Source: Chamaecyparis obtusa
Taxonomy: Eukaryota > Streptophyta > Pinopsida > Cupressales > Cupressaceae
Reading direction: 5' to 3'
DNA length: 64,000 bases
Assembly (NCBI GenBank): GCA_027943335.1
Contig: BSBK01000760.1
Coordinates: 1,525,001 to 1,589,000, forward strand
Shown here: one piece after another, positions 1 through 11,020 of the stretch
Layout of the letters: each line of letters starts with the position of its first letter
How positions within the stretch are numbered: the stretch's first letter is position 1
The notes under the pieces: generated by a model
Database searches by the model: none
What the model saw: the letters and a program-made list of their open reading frames with translations, nothing else
What the model was told of the DNA's origin: nothing
Translations under genes and position numbers: made by a program

Positions 1-62
1 AAATATAAAAATATTTTGTAATTATCAAACTCATATAGAAATGATAATTTCAAATCTAAGTA

Positions 63-705
63 CTCTAATATATCTTTCTAGATCACACCATTGTCTAAAG
101 AGACAAACAAGAAAAAAATCAACAATAAAATGGAACAAACTAAAGTACAAATCAGCAAACTTCAAATCAATCAAAATAAAATATATGAAGATACTCATAT
201 AGATATCAAGATCATGCACATGACTCCACAATGCATGTCTACAAAACTTATAGAATGTCCAACTTGCAAACTTGAAACATATATTTTGGGACTACAAATT
301 TACTAAGAATCATTTGGAGTGTTGCTTTTAGAAAATTTTGAAAACCTTTATTTTCTTGTTGCTTATGCTAGGAAAAAGTATTTCTTAGAAAACTTCGACA
401 AGATAAACAAATAATTTATTTGATTCAATATATTATTAATATACAATTATAGATAATAAGTTTTTCAAATATATTTTATAATTCTTAAATTTGTCTCCAA
501 ATCATTTAAAATCACCATTCTAATATACCTTTCTAGATCACATCACTCTCCTATAAGATAAATGAAGTAAAACAAACCAAAATACAAACCAGCCAACTTG
601 AACTCAATCAATATAAAATATACCAAGATACTCATATATATCAAGATCATGCACATGACTCCATTATGAATGGCTACAAAACTTAGGTCAGTAGAGTGTC
701 CAACT
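63..705. repeat. Two-copy direct repeat, period about 455 bp
   Basis: Bases 63-264 and 517-705 are diverged copies of one segment in the same orientation. Shared anchors include TCTAATATA, TTTCTAGATCACA, AAGATACTCATATA, ATCAAGATCATGCACATGACT and GTCCAACT. The second copy lacks about 20 bases in its middle. Similarity is weaker upstream of each anchor, so the full unit may be longer and may begin outside the window. No coding potential is seen in either copy, and the element it belongs to is not recognised. Confidence 0.75.
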
Positions 706-1722
706 CCCATGCTTTAAAAGCAGCTTTGTTGTTATTGTTGCTTTTAATACTGGTTTTTGACAGCTTTGCTTAAGATTTGTTTTGCTAGATTTCGATGCTA
801 AATTTGTCCTTAAATGTATTTAAGTTTCTGCTCCCTCGTAATTGCATATATATAATATAATTTGAACATTATTTAACAAAAACCAGACAGAAAGAAAAAG
901 TGAAAAGTAAACTCTTCTTTCTATAACATTAAACAAATTTTATATGCATAAAAAATGTCTTTTTACAGGCGTCGTATTCAAATTTGTTCCTTTTGCCTTT
1001 GCAAGGCATTATTGGCATCTTCCTTAAGTAATCTTTCTCCATTAAAAGTCTAAATAATGATATTCAAAGGAATCTTATGATGTCATATGTGAGGAATCCA
1101 CCACCAATTAAAGAAAAGAAAGAGCTCTTTTTATAATTAAGATTGTATTAGATCAGCCTGACATAATCACTATAGTTCTCGCCTTCAAAATGATTACAGT
1201 AGATCAAAGGTGATATTATTGCTTTTGAGATAAGCTAACGGCTATTTATTTGATCAAGTGGGAACTATTTACGTCAAACGGTCACTTCAGACCCAAACCA
1301 GATTTTATTTCCTTGCATGCCACGAAGATCGACATTCCAGAAAGTAAGTGAAATGGATAAGTATCGAGGATAAATTTGCTTTTATTAAAATTGACGTTTT
1401 ATGATGATTCGAGCTGGGTATATAATAATCTGATTGTTTATAAAATATAAATAGTGAAAGGATGAATAGTAATGGAGGAAATGACACAAGAGAAGGCTTC
1501 AGCCAAAAGGAACCAAGGGAGACTTGAGAAAGAGACATTTTGATTGAATATCACCGGCTTCAGCATTTAAAAGGAGAGTTGTTATCAATCTTAATAAAAG
1601 AGTTTGTAAATATAATAGATTTTTCTTTCAAATTGTGGTACAATGGCAAGTTATTATATTTCTGGTTATATAAATATAATATAAGATTTATATAGAAGTA
1701 TGAGATAATGGTAAGTTGTTAT
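706..1722. other. Unassigned AT-rich sequence, no gene seen
   Basis: Only short, uncharacteristic open frames are present and none resembles a transposon or cellular protein. It is the left flank into which TE1 inserted. Bases 1718-1722 (GTTAT) may be the left target duplication of TE1; ATTAT at 17956-17960 is a near match on the right. Confidence 0.5.
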
Positions 1723-2017
1723 TGTTGGAAATCTAAGGATAAGTTTTGTCATTGATGTCAAATATCACTAATACGAGAGTCATATTATCAGCAAACTAAA
1801 GGAGTTATCTAATACTTACGATAGTTATCGGAAAAAGGAAGTTAGTTATTGGAGCCGACAAATATCGGATAAAGGAAAATAATGTATTGCAATTAACACG
1901 AGGAAAATGAGAAAACGGTTTATGTAAAAAGATCGAGATTAAGAAACCCTAAGATCTAAGGTTAGGATTATACGATTCAATAGACAAGTAGCGGATCAAG
2001 GTTAAAAGGATCGGAGG

Positions 2018-2070
<53 letters not shown>

Positions 2071-2711
2071 GAAGAACAAGCAGCAAAGGAGAAAAGAGTT
2101 TGAAGACAAAGACAATGACTATAAGAAACCTGATAAGCTTTGGAGGAAAGCACAAACAGGTCAACTATCTTGTAAGGAAGCCTAACAAGTTTCTACAAGG
2201 TATTATAAATCCCTTAACCGGGTAGTCTCTAACAAGACTATTGAAGTTCATCAAGTATGAACTTTTGGTAAATCCTTTAACATATTGAAGGTCGTATAGG
2301 CAGGATAAAATCTCTTAGTATAGTAGTCCTAACAAGACTGTAGATGCACTTAACCATGTATTAGTCACTCCTAACAAGGTTAGTCACTCAGAAAGTGACA
2401 ATTTATAGCCTTAATCGGAAAACTCTTTTAGTTGCAGTGAAGAGTTGTGGGTGCCATCCCCACCACAGTTTTTTCCTCTAACCAAGGATTTCTGCGAGAC
2501 CAAAAATCTATGTGTTATGCGTGTGTGAATCATTTCATGAATTTAGTGTTATTTACTTTATGTTTTTTCAATTACAACATATTGGTAATATAGAAAAGAC
2601 TATCGATAAATTGGGAATGAAACTATATGGTTGTGATTTAAAATTTGAATTAATACAAATCTATTAGTACTGATTCATGTCCCCCCTCTCAGTACCTAAT
2701 CTTTCCAATCA
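1723..2711 (+). repeat. TE1 5' LTR
   Basis: Starts TGTTGGAAATC and ends TTTCCAATCA, imperfect inverted termini, and aligns along its length with 16985-17952. Near its 3' end it carries the C-rich U5 motif (CCCCCCTCTCAGTACCT) that recurs in the other Copia LTRs here. It is about 20 bp longer than its partner, largely because of the AG microsatellite at 2021-2068. Confidence 0.9.
2021..2068 (+). repeat. (AG)n microsatellite, about 24 units
   Basis: An uninterrupted AG dinucleotide run inside the TE1 5' LTR. The matching place in the 3' LTR (around 17284-17300) has only a short impure AGAGAG/GGGAGAGG stretch, so the expansion came after insertion and affected one LTR only. Confidence 0.95.
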
Positions 2712-2716
2712 ACAAT

Positions 2717-2728
2717 TGGTATCAGAGC
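2717..2728 (+). other. TE1 primer-binding site
   Basis: TGGTATCAGAGC lies six bases inside the 5' LTR end. This is the usual plant LTR-element site complementary to the 3' end of initiator methionine tRNA, and it fixes the plus orientation and the 5' LTR end. Confidence 0.9.
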
Positions 2729-2778
2729 ATAGTTCTCTAAGAGGGAAAGCTTAACATCTTGAGAGTAGATCTTGGAAT

Positions 2779-4114
2779 ATGGAAACGTATAGGAAAGAAA
2801 GAAAATTGGAAGAAACCCTAGATGAAGCCCTTGCACAAAATTAAGATCTAAAGAAGAAGTTAAGAGCATCATTTGCAAAAATAAAATAACTCACAGAACA
2901 TGTGTTTATAAGTCTAGAAAATCTTGAAGAACTAGTGGAACAAAGTACAAATTTTGAAGAAGTTGATGCAGCAGTTGCAGATCTATTGGAAAAGAACATA
3001 GACCTAGAAGAAAGCCTAAATGAAGCTCAAAATGAACTTGAAAGTCAAGCTATAAGGATGACTGAAATACTTGAAAGAATGAAGACTACCAAGGAAGCCA
3101 AGGAAAGCCTTGAAATCGATAAGAGAAATTTGGGAAAATTATCAAAGACAAAGATGACATCATTGAAAGGATACAAAATGAAAATAATACACTGGGTGAA
3201 CATCTGGATGACACAAATGAAGAAAACATGAAGACACTAACTGAGAATAAAAACCTGAGAAAGGAAGTTAAAACTTTGATGACCAATTTGAAAATTGAAA
3301 GAGAAGTTAATGAGAGACTCATTGAGTTTGATCTAAGCATGCAGAGATTTGATGAACAACTGAAAATTCAAAGAAGATACAGAGACTTAACCAACCTAGG
3401 ATATATCAATGAGAATAAGTTTGAAATTAGTGAATCATCAAAAGTGGTAGCAGAGAATCTATCACAAAAGCCAAAAGAGTCTATGGATATACAAGGAAAG
3501 AAACCTACAAAACCTACTTATTACAATTGTGGAAATTTTGGTCACACATCAAATATATGTAGAAGATCAGTTAACACTCCAAGAGTACACCCATTAAGTG
3601 ACATTGTTACAATTGCAATAAGTTTGGACATCAGGAAAAAAAATGTAGGTCAAGATCCAATAGCATATCATCTGAAGGAAGTTTCACAGGTTACTGTTAC
3701 ACATGCAATCAGTACGGACATAAAGTTGAACATTGTAGATCAAGAAGTTTACTGACAAAAACACCAACCAAAACAATACAAATATTGAGAAGAGAAAAAA
3801 ATATTCCAGCTATGTGCAACATTTGTAGACACTTTGGACACATGAAGATGAACTGCAGATTAAGGAATCCAAGAGGAAATTTTGGACCATGGAGATCAAC
3901 TGGTATGGTATGGTTTATTTGTCACAAGTATGGACATATTCCACAAAATTGTAGATACCAACAAGCCAGTAATGCAAATAATAAAGAAAAAGTTGTGATT
4001 AATCTAGAACAAGTGAAAAATAATACAAAGAAAAAGTGGATCAAGAAGGAGAAATTCAATGAGCAAGAAGGAAGCCCTCTAACCTCTGGGGAGGAGGGTT
4101 CATCATCAAACTAA
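2779..4114 (+). pseudogene. TE1 gag-like coiled-coil, multi-zinc-knuckle protein
   Basis: Starts at ATG 2779, soon after the primer site, and passes through at least two stops and two frameshifts. The first ~240 codons are Glu/Lys/Leu/Asn-rich and read as a continuous coiled coil; no UBN2 capsid-like domain is evident. The C-terminal part has five CCHC zinc-knuckle units: 3519-3560 (first Cys now Tyr), 3605-3646, 3695-3736, 3815-3856 and 3911-3952 (first Cys now Trp), spaced C-x2-C-x4-H-x4-C. The first knuckle is in one frame and the other four share another, so an indel lies near 3570-3600. Zinc knuckles in Gag bind the element RNA. Multi-knuckle tails occur in some plant Copia lineages, so the role as a Gag is likely but inferred. 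Confidence 0.8.
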
Positions 4115-4635
4115 GAAAGTAATTTTTTTCTTAGGGACCGATAAGAAATTGTTAAATTTGTTTGTCCCTTTATAAGAAAAGATAGGATGGATCACATGTT
4201 AGCATACTATAGATACAATGGAACTCATACTGGACACATTTAATAAAAATCAATTACTATTAGATATCATTGCTCTATCATTTTGAAGATAAATAGTTAT
4301 TGGTGAACAAGTGAAAAGATAGTTATTGGTTGAAAAGCATCATTATTGGACAAAATAGATGACTATTTGCAAAAAATTTACTGTTGAAGACATTTATTGC
4401 CTAAATAGCCATTTTAACACTTTTTGGTAAATAAATATGTGTCAACATTGTTCATTTGGTACCTTGCTTTTCTGAAGCAATCATTTGAGCATCATATAAG
4501 ATTCTAGAGCAATCTATTGTGAAGTGTTATCAGTAAAGAATTATTGTAGAAGTGATTGAAATTTTTTTCATGCCCTAGTTTAGTAGAGTCATAATCCTAG
4601 TAGATGACTTGTATTTGTAGATTCATTTGAGCACA
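4115..4635 (+). other. TE1 spacer between gag-like gene and the unknown ORF
   Basis: About 520 bases with no sustained reading frame and no recognised motif. The stop TAG at 4618 lies in frame just upstream of the next likely start, ATG 4636. Confidence 0.5.
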
Positions 4636-7480
4636 ATGACAATTAATATTCAAAATGTAGTAGTTGTAAGCATCAATGATGAACCAACACCAAGATTCAA
4701 ATTGCACCCTTTGAAGGCAGCAAAGAAAGACAATGTTGGAGTGCTATCGTTGTTTCCTCTGTATTGCATAGAGCTAAGCATTGAAGGGAATCTAAAGGAT
4801 GAGCGTAAACATCTAGAAACAAACAGATTAATGCATATGGTATTCTTACCAAAATTTAATGAGGAATGGGTCAGATATGTACTTATTCATGTGCACGAGG
4901 AATTTATGTAGTTAGACGAGGAGAAGCCAATGAGAATAACAAAAGACCTAATTCATATGGTCATTGGCTTACTCGTAGAAGGAAAATAATGCACCCTATG
5001 AGTGAGAAACATGGATGAGCTAAGGAAAATAAATGAAATATCTAAAGATGGGAGATCTATGAGAGTAGACAGGGTCAAGGACCTGGAAACACATTTTTCA
5101 ACTATGATTATTGGTTACAAAGCCTACTAATCCATTTGACCCAAAAGCATACTCGATAGTGTTGTATATATAGCCTATGAGATAGCAAAGTTGGGAAAAG
5201 CCTACGATCTAGTAGACATGTTTTAGACACAATTGTTTTTAATTATGAATTGACTTTAGAGGGATTGAAAACAAGAAGTTAAGTATGGATTGTTTCTTGT
5301 CTGTTTATACTTTTATGTCAAGAATTTATTTTCAGGAATAGAAAATGTAAATTTGAAAACAAATAGACCAGTAATTTATGAGATAAATGATTATATTTCA
5401 CAATTGGGTGAAGAATACAATCAAATTATGTGGGGATATTTTAAATAATTTTAAATTAGGATGCAAAAATGCTATCAAATACCCCCATTGGTAGTAGAGA
5501 AGTATAAAGATTCTATTTTCTTTTTTGTAGACACTAACATATGCATAATCCAACCTGTGCAACCAAGACCATCTTGGGTACCAGCATTTAGATACAAAGT
5601 CACTAGTGACATTGTGGTCAGATGTGAAGATCATATACTAAGTTTTCCTATTGACGGAAAGGATGAAAATTTTGGAACATATGAAGAAACATATGAAAGG
5701 ATCACATTGGAAATCAAGAAGCCAAAAATTATAAAGAAGAAAGAGAAAATGTTGAAGAAATTGATAATAAAATATGGAGAGAGTGAAGAAGAGAGTATTT
5801 CTTAGTTAGAAGCTACAAAGACACAAGCCCTACTAGCTATTCAATAGATTGAGGAAAGTCCAGAAGAGGAAATAGACATAAGAACACTGAGTACTATTGG
5901 AAGGAAAGGTAAAGTAGCAATAGAGACAAAAGAAAACTGAAAAGAAAAGTAATAAGAAAGAAGACAAGATAGCCTTTAGAGATTGAACAGAGAACTACAA
6001 GGCATCCAATGAAAAATCCATTGACAAAGAAGCTATATTCTAAAGATGAAGATGAAGAAGAAGACATAGAATCTGAGAAGGAAATAGTTTAAGATAATGA
6101 AAAATCCTATTGAGATGGCATAGATCACTGAAATAGGATTAGTTGGCAGAATCAACCCCACTTCCTTTGCAAATATTTTGGAAGAAGAGAAAAAATTAAT
6201 TGAAGATACAATTGTAAAATATTTCCATGCATACAAGTACCTTGGAGATATCAAAGATAATATACCAAGAGAATTATACAAGACTTTACTTGTTAGATGG
6301 AATTCAATATATCACAAAGTGGAAGAGATAAGAGTGAAAGTGTTAAAACAACATATGCCATAGTTATCTGATAATGATATAGAGATTTATATAGAGAAGC
6401 ATAAGAGAGCATTAAGAACAAAGACTCTTAACATCTATGGTCTTAGTAAATAGAGAACTGAAATTGGAACAAGACATCACATAGTTATGGAAGGATATAC
6501 TAAATAAAGAATAGGATGTAGCCTATTCAAAGGCAAGACCATCACAAATTGATGACACATTTATAGTCAATGAACTAATCGACAATGCACCTAGTGCAAC
6601 CAATATGCAAATCAATAAGGATGATGTAATTATTGAGGATATTAGTAAGGAAATAGAGAAAGAATAAGCACAAGTAAAAATGCCTAAAGAAAATGAAACT
6701 AAAAAGGTTGACACATAAGTCAACATATCTACTGAGAAAACAACACTGGCAACTGATAAGGATACACATGACTGACATGATATTGTATCGGTCTTACCAC
6801 AAGTAGAGTTACCAGAATACATAAAGAAAAGTACTGAGGAGATCATATTGCAATAAATGAAGTAGAAAGAAGAAGTATTAGGAACACATGATAAGAACCC
6901 AATATCAGCTAAACAACAACACTTACCACTTAACCAACTACAAATAGATATCAAAAAGGAAAAATCTACCAAGAAACAATATGAGATAGAAGCCATTGGA
7001 AGCAAAGATAAGGACAAGAGTGATATAGGTAGGAAAGCACCCAAAGATTCAAGAAAAATAGAATCCAGAAAAATAAATGACAGGGATGAGAAGAAATATA
7101 AAGAAAAGAAAGATGGTGATAAAAATAATGATGAGGAAAAGGAAAAGGACACTGGTAAGGAGTGAACAAAGATCAATGAGAAAAGGAAGTGCGAGGATGA
7201 AGAAGATAGTGATGACCCTCAATTCGAGATACTAAAATAGGATTTGAGGAAGATGAAGAAGAACAAAGATAAAGAAGAATATGCAAGATTGTTACATTTG
7301 AAGGTAAAAATGGACAAGGAAAGAGTGAAGATGTTAAAGAGAAAAGATCTCAACAAGACACTTAATATATTTGAGGACCTAATGCCAAATGTAACTATTG
7401 ATGAAGAAGATTCACTGGAGTAGTAACTAAAAGAATATACTAATCAGATCAGTGGATCTAGAAATGATTTGGAGCAGTAG
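4636..7480 (+). pseudogene. TE1 unknown ORF, N-terminal and charged middle part
   Basis: A decayed long ORF occupying the place of pol. From ATG 4636 the same frame is used at 4636-4911, 5461-5805 and 6178-6363, with mostly TAG stops between; by about 7150 it has moved one frame on. The N-terminal ~400 codons are globular-looking, with many aromatic and hydrophobic residues and a Pro-rich QPVQPRPSW patch near 5560. From about 5700 to 7400 it becomes extremely Lys/Glu/Asp-rich, with runs such as DEEKEKD and KIEKNKD-like repeats. No RT, integrase or protease motif occurs. Size and layout parallel the ORF at 57461-60946. The function is unknown; I do not recognise a family. Confidence 0.6.
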
Positions 7481-7485
7481 CTTTT

Positions 7486-8404
7486 TGACGCAGGATAGGT
7501 AAGGAGGATCCAATTAAGGATAGTCCAAACAAGAAGCCAAACACCACAATGCGGAATTACACAACAAGATAATGTTTTCAACTGAATTTTCATTGACATG
7601 CCTGGTTGTAAGGCCTTCTGGGTCAAGGCCAAATACAATCAAAGTACTTCTACAATCTTCCACCTTGTCTAGCTTTAAAACAAATCAGAAACTGATGGAA
7701 ACACTAAGGTAGATCTAAACTTGAGCTCGCAAGCCTCCAAGAAATCTCCTTGTCTCCAAGCATGCAACCACTAGGTCTGCTATTACAAACTATCAGATAA
7801 CAATCTGATCTTCAAGATCTCACAGGATCCAGATCTAATCTTCTATCTTCCCTTGACTTATCTTCCCTTAGACATCTACCCAAACACTCCTTAAATACTA
7901 ATCTTCAGCCACAATTTGGCTGGAAGAAACAATTAACTCTTAAGACAAGTCAGCTTCTATTACAAAAAAATATTAAATGCAACAACAATCAGCTCTCAAA
8001 TAGCCCTTACAAAAATTTAATTCTCTATGTCAGCCTCTATATCTACATAGGAGAATACAACAAAGATACCAATAATAAATGCACCAAGTTGGCCAACCAA
8101 ATCTCCAAGAACTCCAATTGATAAACCAGACCTACCGAGTGCCAAAGAAACAATCGAGCACTAGTGAAACAACTGACCACACCAAGCATCATAGGCATTT
8201 CCTGAGAAAGCATGTCGACCAAGCACCATAGGCATCAAGGAGTAAAAGTTCCACCAAGCTCAAGAGGTTTCACCGAGTTCCTTTAGTGACCAAGCTTCCT
8301 TCAATAACTGAGACCGTCAATTAAAGCTGCAACTGAGTAACATAGAACCAAAACAACACACCACCATACAGATTCACTGAGTACCCTAGAATGCCCCTGC
8401 ATCA
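7486..8404. mobile_element. Probable solo LTR inside the TE1 ORF
   Basis: This 919-base non-coding block breaks the charged ORF. It begins TGACGCAGGA and ends CCCTGCATCA, an inverted pair (TGAYGCAGG) with LTR-type TG/CA ends. The ends resemble those of the solo LTR at 51643-53216 (TGGTGCAGG...TGCATCA), so both may belong to one broad family. Flanking pentamers CTTTT (7481-7485) and CTTGC (8405-8409) agree at three of five bases, so the target duplication is degenerate or the ends are slightly off. No internal gene is seen. Confidence 0.5.
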
Positions 8405-8409
8405 CTTGC

Positions 8410-8990
8410 ATGAGAAGTAACAAAGAAATTGGAAAACCAACTTATCCATAAGTTATTGACAAAGCTAGTTGTTTTGAAATTTTAACTATCAAAGGTTATT
8501 GAAGTTTTGCAAGGAATTTTGACAAAAGCTATATCAATGTATAGTAAATTATACAATTTTATAGAATTCATAGAGGAAATAGATAGTAAGATTACTGATG
8601 CTCATAATAAGCTAGTACAACATATCGACACCCTACAACCGACAAAAAAAATTTTTGTAGAGAATTCGACAAAGATGAGAGAATTAATCTCAAAAGAATA
8701 GGAATTCCTAGAAGAAAAAGACAGACTACATATGAGGTTTTTTGAACTGCAAGGTATTATTACACCTCATATTTCTATCATTTAAGCCAATATTGAAGTA
8801 GCAGATAAAATTGTATAGTTACAAGAACTTGGTTATGTGGACAACTTAGAAGACCTAGCATCTGATCTCAATTGACATATTATTAGTTTAAATGCATTGA
8901 AAGATTCCCAGAATACAATTTTGTAGAATATAGGAGATAGGAACAAGTTCATCACAGACAAACTAGAGGAACTATACACCCCAACAAGCC
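8410..8990 (+). pseudogene. TE1 unknown ORF, C-terminal helical part
   Basis: Continuation of the ORF after the probable solo LTR, in the frame used at about 7150-7470. It includes an open stretch at 8507-8701 and runs, through TAG and other stops, to the Copia-1 insertion at 8996. The translation is strongly helical and rich in Ile, Leu, Glu and Lys, with an IDTLQPTKK segment that resembles ATLEPLYS in the C-terminal part of the ORF at 57461-60946. It may be a coiled-coil or helical-bundle domain. No catalytic motif is visible. Confidence 0.5.
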
Positions 8991-8995
8991 TATAT
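8991..8995. repeat. Copia-1 target-site duplication, left copy
   Basis: TATAT immediately before the TG of the left LTR; the identical pentamer at 16732-16736 follows the CA of the right LTR. Perfect 5-bp duplications are standard for Copia integration and fix both ends of the element. Confidence 0.9.
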
Positions 8996-10481
8996 TGTTA
9001 GAATAACTGAGAGGGGGGTGAATCAGTTATCTAGTGTCCCAAATCAAAATGTATAATCCAAAACAAATTCTTCGACTTTTGCTACTTGATAAACATAAAA
9101 TACTTTCACTATTTGTGCTTTTACCAATTATCAGTCTAAAACTTATACTACTTATCAATCAAATCTAACATGTAATATGCAAAGTATGATAACAAGCAAA
9201 TATCAAAATCAACACATAACACAAGAGATTTAACATGGAAACCTTGTGAAGGGAAAAACCACCTCGGACCGGCAACCCAAAAAATGTTCACTCTTCTGAA
9301 GTGAGGTCAGTGAAGACCCAACCCTGTTAAAGGTTACAAACACACTATTAGGTGTGACCTTGTTAGAGGATTTTACAACAGAAGTTATCGTCCAACCAAT
9401 AGTCACTCTAGGGTTGACAGGATAACAATGTTCACCCTATGAATGAAACATCAAAAGACTTTCATAGTCCACTCGATTAAGAGATTTGACTATTTACAAT
9501 GGTTAAATATGTAACAATAGATGATCTATCATGAAACAACTTCAATTATAGTTTATAGATCAATGTTCAGCTCATTCATATCTTTTTGATCAATATATCA
9601 CTTCAGATTCAATACTATATCAGCTTACTATCCATTAGTAATTACTCTCTATAGCTCAGTAATTGTTCTACAGCTTGGTTCTTATTATCTAGTATGATCA
9701 GAATGCATGAAAACTTGTTCACGTGATAATTATGCTGTATCTTCTTCTTCTGGCATCATTTCAACAATGAAACCAATGTCTCTTATATAGATGAGTAAAC
9801 CATTTTCTTCTCCTCCATCATATTTTTCTACTTAATCATATTCATAGATTTTTCCGCTTTAAGCTTCCTTGGCTGATGTGTTAGTAACACATTTCAATCT
9901 GCTCCATTAGATCCCTTTTGATTTATGTTAGTCGTCGATCTTCATAACAAACTTTATCTGTTACCTTGATTTCATACACTTTACAGTTCATCACTTTATC
10001 AGCTAAACTGATCATTTAATTCCTTTATGTTTTGCTCGGTTAACAAAGAAATGTGTCCGTGAACACAAGCTTGATTAACACTATGCTCGGTATACACTAC
10101 ACTCCGTCAGTGTATACTAGAATGCTTTATTTACCGACAACACTGCTTTGTGTCTTTCAGCTCTATTCTTCATCATAGATGAATGCAACATAATAAAGTT
10201 GATATCATCAAGTCATAGACTCATCAACAAGTTACTCAGTGTATTCCTTATTCTCATCTGACATATACATCTTCCTCATGTAGATATTTCTATTCTTCAT
10301 CTCTTTCACCTTTCTTCAGATGTGTCGGTATAGTAACTTACAAGATAAGTACTATCAAGCTAGTTGAAATCAATGACAACATAATACTGATTTAATCATC
10401 TTTCATATCTAATCATCAACTCCTCAGTAATCTTAAATTATAGCTTCTTCATTAAGTTTCTAAATCAGTTGTAGTTCATCA
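8996..10481 (-). repeat. Copia-1 3' LTR
   Basis: Read on the plus strand it starts TGTTAGAATAACTGAG and ends GTAGTTCATCA, and it aligns throughout with 15258-16731. The first 40 bases (the U5 end on the coding strand) hold an inverted repeat, ATAACTGA/TCAGTTAT, around a G-rich loop. The partner copy differs by scattered substitutions and small indels, including about 13 bases missing near 16434. Confidence 0.95.
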
Positions 10482-11020
10482 ATCTCTCCCTTTGGCATTG
10501 ATGGCAACTCAAGTAATATGAAGTGTACCATACACATACCAAACATGTATTCTAAAACTCTATGAACAAATGTTGTACAAGCTCTCCCTAGCTTAATATG
10601 TTTAATCACTACGTTACTCAACAACATTATAAAATACAACTTTGTCATTCTATAGATATAATCTTTTCAGCTCTCAGGTTCTTGTTCCTATTTCTTTCTT
10701 TCAGATTATCTCTCCCTTAGATAGTTCTCATCGATGCATATCTCTCCCTTTCCTTTTCATATTATTTATCTCTCCCTTTGACAATAATGCCAAAGAAACA
10801 AATAAATAATCAGCTCTATAGTAGCCAAGTAACTCTTTGTTGTCCAATACAGTCTGTGTATCTGTGTATCTTTGTATACTGATATCCCAATCTATTTCAG
10901 TTCTCCAACCTTAATCACAACCTTGAACATTATCCAAAGTGTGAACTATGTTGCATCAACATGTGTGATCTTCTGATAATTTTAAGCTGATGCAACATCC
11001 AGATTACATTAGTGACTGAT
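10482..11020 (-). other. Copia-1 polypurine tract and 3' untranslated region
   Basis: Directly inside the 3' LTR the minus strand has CCAAAGGGAGAGAT, the polypurine tract that primes plus-strand DNA. Similar tracts recur further in (around 10722, 10740 and 10770 on the plus strand as TCTCCCTTAG, TCTCTCCCTTTCC and TCTCTCCCTTTGAC). No reading frame of note lies here. Confidence 0.75.

Noticed and set aside
6523..7176. A 217-codon Ser/Phe/Leu-rich open frame on the minus strand
   Set aside because: It is the complement of the Lys/Glu-rich TE1 ORF; AAR/GAR codons read backwards give TTY/CTY and stay open. No motif of its own.
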